DNA of 55,178 nucleotides from the NCBI RefSeq assembly GCF_013315265.1, contig NZ_JABUFE010000015.1, positions 1 through 55,178 on the forward strand. Reading direction: 5' to 3'. The notes under the pieces were generated by a model, which did no database searches, was not told the origin of the DNA, and saw nothing but the letters and a program-made list of their open reading frames with translations. This DNA is from Parasulfitobacter algicola (lineage in GTDB: Bacteria > Pseudomonadota > Alphaproteobacteria > Rhodobacterales > Rhodobacteraceae). Both the position numbers and the translations under genes were made by a program. Within the stretch, counting starts at the first letter, position 1; every line of letters starts with the position of its first letter. This document shows positions 1 to 8,254 of the stretch, piece after piece.

Positions 1-591
1 AAGACCGTATCTGACAAATTGCCAATTGCTTCGAAAAAAAGTCTTGCTTTGCAGGTGCCATCCACACAGGACAAAGCCGACTTGTGCAGCTACGGCTATT
101 GCTTATGCAGCATTTGCTCGCAACCGCGACGATGATCTTATGGCAGTGTAGCATTGTCCACCAAAGCAGCCATTCAAACGAGTCAACCGCGCCGGATCTC
201 AAACAGACTTTTCGCCACATGGTGCAGGAACTCATATGTCGCGGACGAAGTAACCTTTCGCTGCGCTTGCATCAGTTGCTGGTTTGGGTGGCTTTGCGGA
301 CCGGGGAGACTTCTATGGAAGAAGTTGCGTCTTCGGTATGGTTGTGGCGCTGAGCCATAAAGAAAGACGATGCGTTACTTCATCAGTTTTGCGATATGCG
401 CCCGATGTGTTGCGACACCCATAACTTCGTAGGGGGCAAGGCGCCAGTTTGGCCATTGGGGCATTGCTGACAGCGGGCTTCTTATGATGAACAGTCCATC
501 GTCGTAGCCTCTGACGGTGATAGGATACCTCATACGACGTCTTGCGCATTTACGGCTGGTAAAAACCGTCTTTTCAATTTTTTCGGCGGTT
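1..591. other. Stretch without a supported gene
   Basis: I find no convincing gene here. In the second forward frame a coherent-looking peptide tail (about 24 residues ending RNRDDDLMAV) stops near position 151. It could be the C-terminus of a gene entering from the left, but upstream of about position 75 this frame does not look protein-like, so it may be shifted or decayed. On the minus strand a 52-residue open frame (375-533, starting MRYPITVRGYDDG) lies just downstream of cysG. It has no clear ribosome binding site and I recognise no family. Confidence 0.4.
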
Positions 592-1989
592 TCAGGCTTG
601 CGCGAGCTGCTTTTGGCTTGGCGTGTCCTGTTGGTGCTGAAGGTTTGACCAGCGCACAAAGAGAATGGCTTCACTTTTGATCTCATGCGCGGCCAGGGTC
701 GTTACGAGATTTTCGAGTGCGCAGTTCAAAACGATTTCTCCGTTGCGCTGCGCTTTCCCGACGACTTGCACGTCAAAGCGCACACCGGGGTGATCTGTTG
801 CGAGCTGCGCGACGATTTGAGGTGCCGTGCCAACAGCCATGTATAATGCAACGCATGTGCCGGGCCTGATATCTTTGATCGGATTGGGCACCCTATACCC
901 GTCGCTGCGATGTCCGGTGGTCAGCACAAGCGTGTCGATGTTGTCCCTGTCGGTCAGACTTTGGCCGACGCTCGCAGCAGCTGCACAGGCCGCTGTAACA
1001 CCGGGGACGATTTCGAACGCAATCCCGCTGGCTTTGAGGGCCTCGGTTTCTTCTGTGCTGCGGGCGAAAATACCGGGGTCACCGCATTTCAATCGCACAA
1101 CACGTTGCCCGCGTTTGGCGGCAGCGACAAGTGTTTGGGTGATCTTTTCCTGAGGCCAGCTGTGACAGCCGGGTGCCTTTCCCACGTAGATGCGTTCTGC
1201 ATCGCGTCGCGCTAATTCGAGGATTTCAGGATCAAGAAGGCGATCGTAATAGATTACATCCGCCTCTTGCAGCCGCTGGACCCCGCGTAATGTAATCAGA
1301 TCTTTGGCGCCGGGGCCCGCGCCCACAAGGCTGACACTGCCACCCTTTGTCGCGCCGAATTCGCCGGTTTCAATCGCCGACTTGATCAGCTTGGCTGCTT
1401 CACGTTCAGACCCGCCGGTGAACAGCTGACGCGGGCTGTCATTGAACACCCAGCGCCACAGATCACGTCGCGCACGCGGCCCAAGGCGGGCGGCCGCAGC
1501 GTGACGCAGGCGTCCTGCCAGCGCTGCAAGATCGCCTAGCCGTGGTTCAAGCGTCTCCTCCAATTTTGTCTTGATTTGGCGCGCAAGCACCGGCGCTGTA
1601 CCTTCGGTGCCAATGGCCACAACGACAGGGTCCCGATCGACAATTGAAGGCGTAAGGGCGTCGCAAAGGTGGGGCTGGTCCACCACATTTACCGTCGCGC
1701 CGCCTTCTTTCGCCATGGAATGCAGCGCCATGTCGATGCCGGGACATCCCGATGCGATGAATGTCATCGCAGTATCTAAAAACGTATCCGGTGTAATCGG
1801 TCCGGTTTGATGCGTCATCCGCCCGTCAGCCACAAGGCCCGACAATTCAGGGTCAAGCGTTGGTGCCCAGATTTCGACCAACGCTTCGGTCTTGAGGATC
1901 AGCCGTGCCTTTTGCGCGGCTTGTTCACCACCGCCGACAATAACTACGCGACGGCCTGCCATTTGCAGGAACATAGGGAAGGTCTTCAT
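592..1989 (-). CDS. cysG: Siroheme synthase CysG (465 aa)
   Basis: Trifunctional enzyme that makes siroheme from uroporphyrinogen III: methylation, oxidation and iron insertion, all cytoplasmic. The N-terminal half (about residues 1-150) is the NAD-dependent precorrin-2 dehydrogenase/ferrochelatase with its nucleotide-binding VIVGGGEQAAQKA at 16-28. The C-terminal half, from residue 217, is the SAM-dependent uroporphyrinogen methyltransferase with GAGPG at 223-227, GDPGIFAR and VPGVTAA. Length matches the family (E. coli CysG is 457 aa). It overlaps the upstream TrpD2-like gene by ATGA, and it is the last gene of the nitrate operon. Siroheme is the active-site cofactor of NirB encoded upstream, which explains the linkage. 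Confidence 0.96.
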   Translation of the reverse strand: MKTFPMFLQMAGRRVVIVGGGEQAAQKARLILKTEALVEIWAPTLDPELSGLVADGRMTHQTGPITPDTFLDTAMTFIASGCPGIDMALHSMAKEGGATVNVVDQPHLCDALTPSIVDRDPVVVAIGTEGTAPVLARQIKTKLEETLEPRLGDLAALAGRLRHAAAARLGPRARRDLWRWVFNDSPRQLFTGGSEREAAKLIKSAIETGEFGATKGGSVSLVGAGPGAKDLITLRGVQRLQEADVIYYDRLLDPEILELARRDAERIYVGKAPGCHSWPQEKITQTLVAAAKRGQRVVRLKCGDPGIFARSTEETEALKASGIAFEIVPGVTAACAAAASVGQSLTDRDNIDTLVLTTGHRSDGYRVPNPIKDIRPGTCVALYMAVGTAPQIVAQLATDHPGVRFDVQVVGKAQRNGEIVLNCALENLVTTLAAHEIKSEAILFVRWSNLQHQQDTPSQKQLAQA

Positions 1990-2921
1990 GCGGAAAGGCT
2001 TTCTGTGTCATGGCGATGCGCCCACAGGCGACATGCCATTTGGTCTGCATCTGAAAGTGTAGGTGCGGCCCTGAGCGTCCAAAGCGCCAGTGCTGCGGTT
2101 CCGGTAATCGTTGCGACAGCAAACGGATGATGCGCCTGCCCATACCATAGGTTGCGCAGGTCGATGGGATCACTGGCTTCGTGAAGTCTGCGGGTGTCTT
2201 GCACAATAAGCCCTGCGGATTTTTGGATATGCGCCCCATCCCTTAGACCATAAACGATGGTCTCTTTGGCCGGATGACGTTCAAATTCGCCACCGCCGCC
2301 TTTGATGATGCTCAGATCTTTTTGTCCCAGCATCCCTGCCGCTTGCGCCTGCAAACCGCGATAAGATGGGTGGAATACACCTTGCACTGTCGCTGCGGCG
2401 CCTGATGGATTCCACATTCGCAGCACCGTATTCACGCAAGAGCGAAGGCCAAGGGTGTCGCGTAAGGTCAGCAGGGCAAACGCAGCAGGGCTGAGTGTTT
2501 CAAGCGCCGTATAGGTCACATTTGACCCTGCAAGATCTATCGCCTCTCGCACCGAGGCGGTGGTCGATTGATGTGAATTCCAGCCATGCATTGAGACGCG
2601 AAACCCAGCCTGACCCACCAGTCGTGCGGCCAGCAGGAAAAGCGGCGCACCGCGACTACGTCCCGCGGCATAAGAGGGCCAGTCAAGATCAGCGTGTGGC
2701 TGTTTTGCTGTCACATGCGCCCGCAAAGCCGCTGTAAATCCGGCGATCTCGGCGGGGGTTTCCCCGCGCAAGCGCATCACCATCAGCAAGGCGCCAACGG
2801 CCTCGGGGGCTGCATCGCCTCGTAGGATCAATGTCATAGCGTCGCGCGCTTCGGCCATTGTCATGGGGCGTGCGCGGCCTTTGCCGCGTGCCACGATCTG
2901 GACAAAAGGTGCGAGACTCAT
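1986..2921 (-). CDS. Glycosyl transferase family protein, TrpD2/YbiB-like (311 aa)
   Basis: Relative of anthranilate phosphoribosyltransferase. The N-terminal helical domain (MTMAEARDAMTLILRGDAAP, then LMVMRLRGETPAEIAGFTAA) and the central alpha/beta domain with GFRVSMHGWNSHQ are those of the TrpD2/YbiB group, which lacks the normal TrpD role and in E. coli binds nucleic acid (family knowledge). The start at 2921 (MSLAPFVQIV) was chosen because it overlaps the nasA stop by ATGA; a longer frame to 3002 would lie inside nasA. Its position between nitrate reductase and cysG recurs in alphaproteobacterial nitrate operons, but I know of no proven function in nitrate use. The family is fairly sure, the role is not. 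Confidence 0.85.
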   Translation of the reverse strand: MSLAPFVQIVARGKGRARPMTMAEARDAMTLILRGDAAPEAVGALLMVMRLRGETPAEIAGFTAALRAHVTAKQPHADLDWPSYAAGRSRGAPLFLLAARLVGQAGFRVSMHGWNSHQSTTASVREAIDLAGSNVTYTALETLSPAAFALLTLRDTLGLRSCVNTVLRMWNPSGAAATVQGVFHPSYRGLQAQAAGMLGQKDLSIIKGGGGEFERHPAKETIVYGLRDGAHIQKSAGLIVQDTRRLHEASDPIDLRNLWYGQAHHPFAVATITGTAALALWTLRAAPTLSDADQMACRLWAHRHDTESLSA

Positions 2922-5494
2922 TCTGCCGCCATCGGCAGTGACGCCTCTGCCAGAAGTGCGGTGAGTTCGGGTTTGCAGGACCCGCAATTGGTGCCTGCAC
3001 AAGTGGCCTCACCCAAGGCCGCTAGGCTGTGCGCACCGCCTGCGGCCGCAGCCAGCAATGTGTTGCGGCCCACATTGAAGCAGGCACAGACCGTCGCACC
3101 TGCGTCGGGCTGATCAGACCCGCTGCGCCCGGCAAGTGCCGCCAGCGGCGGTGTGTCCGTGCCTATAAGGCTGACAATTGTGTTGCGCGACACAACAACC
3201 GGACGTGGTGAGGCGAAAAACAATGCCGTCATCAGGCCGTCCTGGGCGATGGCCATCCGGATTGTGCCGGTGGCTGGGTCCGTATGCGACGAGACTTCCC
3301 CCTGCGTTTGACCAGATAGGTTGCGAACCTCGGCTTCCCAGTCTAAGGGCGTTTTGCCCCCCGCGAGTTCCGCTTGCCATCCCGTTTGTGTCCGTGCAAT
3401 GGCCGCATAGGGTGTCTGCGGCGCGGGCAACGTATTGCTGGCCAGAAACCCGTACCATTTGGGCTGGTAGACAGCTGCGCTGACGGCGCCTGATTTCAGT
3501 GCGGGTTGGCTTGAAACCGGGTCTGTAACGGGTGCGGTGAGGCTGTTCACGGTGCCGTGGGTGGTCTGTTGGCGTGTCCAGTGCATCGGTGCAAACAGCT
3601 GGCCCTTGGCCACGCGGGGCGTGATCAAGGTGCGCAAAATCGTGCACCCATAGATGCTTTCGACCGCAATAAGCGACCCCGCAGACGCGCCCAAAGCAGA
3701 CGCATCTGCCGGGTGTATTTCGACATATGGCTCTGCCAGATGCGGCCCAAGACGGGCGGACTTCCCAGTGCGCGTCATCGTGTGCCATTGGTCGCGGTTT
3801 CTGCCTGTGTTCAGGGCAAAACGCACTTTTGGCAAGACGGGTGCTTGCACAGGGATCATCTGAGCCTTGCCGTCAGGATGATAAAACCTTCCGTCCGCAA
3901 AGAACCTGTGGTCATTGGCTGGCCATTGGGTCGGGATCAAGGTGGCATAATCGGCATCGGCAAAAATGCTGAGATCCAAATCGCGCGGGAAGTGCGATAC
4001 CGCTGCATCAAGGGCCACGTATTCAGCAAAAATATCGGCGGGCGTTTGATAGGCAAAACTTTCACCAAACCCCATGCGCCCGGCCACATCGCTGATGATC
4101 TGCCAATCGGGCCGTGCGCTACCGGGGGCCGCCAAAAACGCCCGTTGGCGCGAGATACGGCGTTCGGAATTTGTCACCGTCCCGTCCTTTTCACCCCAAC
4201 CAGTGGCCGGTAAAAGGACATCTGCCAGATCGTTGGTATCTGTCTTTTCCATGATGTCCGAGGTCACCACGAAAGGGACATTGGCGATCGCTGCGGCGAC
4301 CCCGTCCGCGTCCGGCATTGACACGGCCGGGTTTGTGGAAATGATCCAAAGCGCCTTGATCTTACCGTCTGCACAGGCCTGAAACAGATCAACGGCTTTT
4401 AAACCCGTCTGCGTGCAGATTGTGGGACTTTCCCAGAAATCCTGCACTGCCCGCTGGTGATCAGTGTTGTCCAGCTCAAGATGGTTGGCCAGCATATTGG
4501 CCAGTCCGCCCACTTCGCGTCCGCCCATCGCATTGGGTTGGCCAGTCACCGAAAAAGGCCCCATGCCCGGCCGGCCGATGCGGCCCGTGGCCAGATGACA
4601 GTTCAGGATCGCGTTGACCTTGTCTGTCCCGCAGGCTGATTGGTTCACGCCTTGCGAATAGATGGTCACGACCTTGTTGGTGTTTGCCCACAAGGAAAAG
4701 AAGCCAGCCAGTTCCTGTGCTGTTAATCCGCTATCAGCACCGTCAGATGTGCGGGCAGCTGCAATCGCTGCCTCCATGCCGTTCACATGGGTTTTCACAT
4801 AGGCTTTGTCCAGTTTATGCGCATCTGCCAGATGCGTCAAAAGGCCGTTGAACAAAGCAATATCGCCATCCGGTGCGATCTGCAGATGCATGTCCGCCAG
4901 ATCGGTCGTGGCTGTCCTACGCGGGTCGATATTGACAATCCGGAGGGTTGGCCGCGCCTCTTTGGCTGCGGCGATGCGTTGATAGAGCACCGGATGACAC
5001 CAAGCGAGGTTGGACCCCACAAACACGATCAGATCGGCTTGTTCCAGATCTTCGTAGGTGCCTGGGACGGTATCGGTGCCGAATGCGCGTTTGTGCCCTG
5101 CAACTGAAGACGCCATGCAAAGCCTTGAATTGGTGTCGATATTGGCTGCGCCGATAAACCCTTTCATCAGCTTGTTTGCGACGTAGTAATCCTCGGTTAG
5201 CAATTGGCCAGAGGCGTAGAAAGCGACGCTGTCAGGCCCGTGTTCCGCAATCGACGCGCTGAATTTTGCGGCGACCAGATCAAGCGCCGTGTCCCAATCT
5301 GCCTGTTGCCCGTTGACTTTCGGGTGCAACAGCCGTCCATCGAGGTCAATCGTCTCGCCCAATGCGGCCCCTTTGGAGCACAACCGTCCAAAGTTTGCCG
5401 GATGATTCGGGTCGCCCTTGATGGTCCCATCGGCACCTGCCAGCACCCCGCATCCCACGCCGCAATAAGGGCATGTCGTCCGTGTCAGTGTCAT
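2918..5494 (-). CDS. nasA: Assimilatory nitrate reductase, catalytic subunit (858 aa)
   Basis: Molybdopterin enzyme that reduces nitrate to nitrite in the cytoplasm. The N-terminal [4Fe-4S] motif is clear: Cys8, Cys11, Cys15 and Cys39. The molybdopterin oxidoreductase core and the molydopterin dinucleotide-binding domain follow (LNTGRNRDQWHTMTRTGKS near residue 560). The last about 60 residues are a BFD-type [2Fe-2S] domain (VCACFNVGRNT, then CAGTNCGSC), as in NasA of Klebsiella and other alphaproteobacteria; it receives electrons from the NAD(P)H-linked partner. The start MTLTRTTCPYC overlaps the nirD stop by ATGA. No separate NasC-type reductase gene is present, so electrons may come from NirB/NirD or a remote protein (inference). 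Confidence 0.96.
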   Translation of the reverse strand: MTLTRTTCPYCGVGCGVLAGADGTIKGDPNHPANFGRLCSKGAALGETIDLDGRLLHPKVNGQQADWDTALDLVAAKFSASIAEHGPDSVAFYASGQLLTEDYYVANKLMKGFIGAANIDTNSRLCMASSVAGHKRAFGTDTVPGTYEDLEQADLIVFVGSNLAWCHPVLYQRIAAAKEARPTLRIVNIDPRRTATTDLADMHLQIAPDGDIALFNGLLTHLADAHKLDKAYVKTHVNGMEAAIAAARTSDGADSGLTAQELAGFFSLWANTNKVVTIYSQGVNQSACGTDKVNAILNCHLATGRIGRPGMGPFSVTGQPNAMGGREVGGLANMLANHLELDNTDHQRAVQDFWESPTICTQTGLKAVDLFQACADGKIKALWIISTNPAVSMPDADGVAAAIANVPFVVTSDIMEKTDTNDLADVLLPATGWGEKDGTVTNSERRISRQRAFLAAPGSARPDWQIISDVAGRMGFGESFAYQTPADIFAEYVALDAAVSHFPRDLDLSIFADADYATLIPTQWPANDHRFFADGRFYHPDGKAQMIPVQAPVLPKVRFALNTGRNRDQWHTMTRTGKSARLGPHLAEPYVEIHPADASALGASAGSLIAVESIYGCTILRTLITPRVAKGQLFAPMHWTRQQTTHGTVNSLTAPVTDPVSSQPALKSGAVSAAVYQPKWYGFLASNTLPAPQTPYAAIARTQTGWQAELAGGKTPLDWEAEVRNLSGQTQGEVSSHTDPATGTIRMAIAQDGLMTALFFASPRPVVVSRNTIVSLIGTDTPPLAALAGRSGSDQPDAGATVCACFNVGRNTLLAAAAGGAHSLAALGEATCAGTNCGSCKPELTALLAEASLPMAAE

Positions 5495-5826
5495 GCGGCA
5501 GTCCGGCCACGCAGAAATGACCGGTCCAGCAGGATACGCCCGCTTTCCACCTGTGCCGGATAGGTCGCCACACGCCCTTCATCCACACCCTGTGCTTCCC
5601 CCGTTTCGAGCGAGATGACCCAGTTGTGCAGGGGGCAGGTCACTGAATTGCCGTGTACAATGCCTTCGGCCAATGGCCCCGCCTTGTGTGGACAAGCATT
5701 GTCGAGTGCAAAGACCTCATCCTTTGCAGTGCGGAACACAGCAACGCACCCCAGGGCTGTCTTCACCACCCGTGCGCCGCGTTGGGGCACATCGCTAAGT
5801 GGTGCAATATCGATCCAGTCGGTCAT
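5491..5826 (-). CDS. nirD: Nitrite reductase small subunit NirD, Rieske type (111 aa)
   Basis: Small subunit of the NADH-dependent assimilatory nitrite reductase. It holds a complete Rieske [2Fe-2S] motif, CPH at about residues 45-47 and CPLH at about 65-68. Some NirD proteins (as in E. coli) lack these ligands, so this one probably carries a cluster. The start at 5826 (MTDWIDIAPLSDV) overlaps the nirB stop by ATGA; the longer frame to 5898 lies within nirB. Its own stop overlaps the nasA start in the same way, which points to tight translational coupling of nirB, nirD and nasA. Confidence 0.95.
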   Translation of the reverse strand: MTDWIDIAPLSDVPQRGARVVKTALGCVAVFRTAKDEVFALDNACPHKAGPLAEGIVHGNSVTCPLHNWVISLETGEAQGVDEGRVATYPAQVESGRILLDRSFLRGRTAA

Positions 5827-8249
5827 TCTGCGGCCTCCAATGCAAGGTTGGCCAAAGGACGATAGCGGTCCGCTTTGGTCTGGACATGGTCGGCCCACGG
5901 ATCTTTGCGGTAGATGGATTGGCTCAGCTCAAACCGTTCAACCAGCGCGTCGCGTTCGATTTCAACACGCTCTTTGATCCAATCCAGGCCAACCTTACCC
6001 ATCCATTTGTAAATGCGATCAAGGTATTTGGCGTTTTCGCGATAGAGCTGGGTTACAGCCTTGATGACATCAATCGCCTCTCGTTCGGTTGCCACTTGCA
6101 GCAGCAATTCGGTCTCTCTGACGTCCATGCCAGCGGCGCCACCAATGCTGACCTGATAGCCACTGTCGACACAGATCACTCCGATGTCCTTGCAGGTTGC
6201 CTCTGCGCAATTGCGCGGGCATCCGGACACGGCCAGTTTCAATTTATGCGGTGTCCATGATCCCCAAAGCTCTTTTTCCAGCTTGATCCCCAAGCCGGTG
6301 CTGTCTTGGGTGCCAAAGCGGCAATGATCGGTGCCAACACAGGTTTTGACGGTGCGCAGCCCCTTGGAATAAGCGTGGCCTGACACCATACCCACCGCGT
6401 TCAGATCGGCCCAGATATGAGGAAGGTCCTCACCTTTGACGCCAAGCAGGTCGATGCGTTGCCCACCGGTGACTTTGACGGTAGGGACCATGTATTTATC
6501 AGCTGCATCTGCAATCGCGCGCAGTTCATCGGGGGTCGTGATCCCGCCCCACATGCGCGGCACCACACTGAAGGTGCCGTCTTTCTGGATGTTGGCATGC
6601 TTGCGTTCGTTGATGAAACGGCTTTGCGGATCATCTTGGTATTCAAGCGGCCAATCGGCGAGCAGATAGAAATTGAGCGCAGGGCGGCAAACATGACAGC
6701 CACAGGATGTTTTCCAGCCGCATTCCTGCCAGACCGCTGGCATGGACGTCAGCTTTTGGGATTTAATCATACGCCGCACGTCTTCGTGGGTCATGTCCGT
6801 GCAGCCGCAGATGGAGGCGGCGGCAGGCACGACAAAGTCATCCCCCAAGGTGACAGCCAGCACCTGTTCAACCAACCCCGTGCATGTGCCGCAGGATCCG
6901 GATGCTTTAGTTGTGGATCGCACGGCACCCAGATCAGAGGCACCCTCCGCAATCGCGTCTTCGATTTGACCCTTACAGATTCCGTTGCAGCCACAGATCT
7001 CCGCGTCACGCGGTAAGGCTGCAACAGCTGCTAAAGGGTCCAGGGGGCTCCCCCCTTGATAGGCGGGTCCAAAGATCAGCGTGTCACGCATGTCCGAAAT
7101 ATCGGTCTTGTCTCGGATCAGGCCAAAGAACCAGTTGCTGTCCGCGGTGTCGCCGTACATCACGGCCCCCCTGACCACATTGTCCGCGATGACAAGGCGG
7201 CGATAGACACCACGGGCCGGATCACGGAACACGATGTCTTCACGCCCTTCGCCATCGGCAAAGTCACCGGCACTGAACAGGTCACATCCTGTGACCTTCA
7301 GTTTGGTCGAGAGCTCTTTTTGCACGAATTTGGCCTTTTGCCCCATCAGGGTCTGCGCTGCGACTTTCGCCTGATCATAAAGCGGTGCGACAAGGCCAAA
7401 GATGGCCCCGCCATGTTCGACGCATTCGCCAACGGCCAGCACATTCGGGTCTGACGTGATCATCTGATCGTCGACGTGAATGCCTTTGCCGACAGCCAAT
7501 CCGGCTTCTTGGGCAAGTTTCACATTGGGCCGAATACCCACCGCCATTACCAGCAAATCACAGGGCAATTCCGTCCCATCATCCAACAAAAGTGCGCGGA
7601 CCTTGCCGTTTTCGCCCAGTATCTGTTTGGAGTTGGCCGAGCATTTGACGGTGATGCCTTTGTCCACCAGCGCCTTACGCAGCAGATAACCGGCAGCCTC
7701 GTCCAACTGACGCTCCATCAGGTGGCCCATGATATGCACGACCGTGACGTCGACACCGCGCGCAGCCATGCCTGCCGCGGCTTCCAGCCCCAGCAGACCG
7801 CCACCAATGACAACACATTTGTTGTCAGGGCCAAGGTCCATCATGCGTTGGGTATCTTCAAGATCACGGTAGGCAATCACGCCTTCCAGATCATGCCCCG
7901 GCAGCGGGATCATAAAAGGGTTGGAGCCTGTGCCAAAGATAAGCTTGTCATACGCCAGCACGTCGCCATTTTCGGCGGTCACGGTCTTGGCGGCGAGGTC
8001 AATCGCTGTGATCCGCTCCCCAAAACGGCAGGTCACGCTGTTGGCATCATACCACTGCGCGTCATGGGTCACGATCTCTGCGTAGGTCTTTTCGCCCGAT
8101 AGGACAGGCGACAGCATGATCCGGTTATAATTCCCTCGGGGTTCTGCGTTTAACAGGGTTACGTGAAAGTCAGCGCCCGCATCAAAGAGGTGTTCCAGCA
8201 CCCGTCCCGAGGCCATACCCGCCCCGATGACAATCAGTTTCTGTCTCAT
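5823..8249 (-). CDS. nirB: Nitrite reductase large subunit NirB (808 aa)
   Basis: Reduces nitrite to ammonium with NADH; cytoplasmic. Domains in order: FAD/NAD(P) pyridine nucleotide-disulphide oxidoreductase (VIGAGMASGRVLEHL at the N-terminus; VVIGGGLLGLEAAAG near residue 150), a BFD [2Fe-2S] domain (CGCNGICKG ... SCGTC near 420-455), a second BFD-like stretch (CGCTDMTHEDVRRMI), then the nitrite/sulphite reductase ferredoxin-like and siroheme domain. The siroheme/[4Fe-4S] ligands are TCVGTDHCRFG and GCPRNCAEATC. The gene starts 6 bp after the stop of the transporter ATPase gene, within one operon. Confidence 0.97.
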   Translation of the reverse strand: MRQKLIVIGAGMASGRVLEHLFDAGADFHVTLLNAEPRGNYNRIMLSPVLSGEKTYAEIVTHDAQWYDANSVTCRFGERITAIDLAAKTVTAENGDVLAYDKLIFGTGSNPFMIPLPGHDLEGVIAYRDLEDTQRMMDLGPDNKCVVIGGGLLGLEAAAGMAARGVDVTVVHIMGHLMERQLDEAAGYLLRKALVDKGITVKCSANSKQILGENGKVRALLLDDGTELPCDLLVMAVGIRPNVKLAQEAGLAVGKGIHVDDQMITSDPNVLAVGECVEHGGAIFGLVAPLYDQAKVAAQTLMGQKAKFVQKELSTKLKVTGCDLFSAGDFADGEGREDIVFRDPARGVYRRLVIADNVVRGAVMYGDTADSNWFFGLIRDKTDISDMRDTLIFGPAYQGGSPLDPLAAVAALPRDAEICGCNGICKGQIEDAIAEGASDLGAVRSTTKASGSCGTCTGLVEQVLAVTLGDDFVVPAAASICGCTDMTHEDVRRMIKSQKLTSMPAVWQECGWKTSCGCHVCRPALNFYLLADWPLEYQDDPQSRFINERKHANIQKDGTFSVVPRMWGGITTPDELRAIADAADKYMVPTVKVTGGQRIDLLGVKGEDLPHIWADLNAVGMVSGHAYSKGLRTVKTCVGTDHCRFGTQDSTGLGIKLEKELWGSWTPHKLKLAVSGCPRNCAEATCKDIGVICVDSGYQVSIGGAAGMDVRETELLLQVATEREAIDVIKAVTQLYRENAKYLDRIYKWMGKVGLDWIKERVEIERDALVERFELSQSIYRKDPWADHVQTKADRYRPLANLALEAAE

Positions 8250-8254
8250 GGTGT

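Noticed and set aside
84-360. Overlapping forward frames near the left edge
   Set aside because: Residue composition is not protein-like and no motif is present; they are in different frames from the possible C-terminal tail.
3114-4213. Long open frames opposite or out of frame with nasA
   Set aside because: They overlap a fully supported nitrate reductase gene and have no motif of their own.
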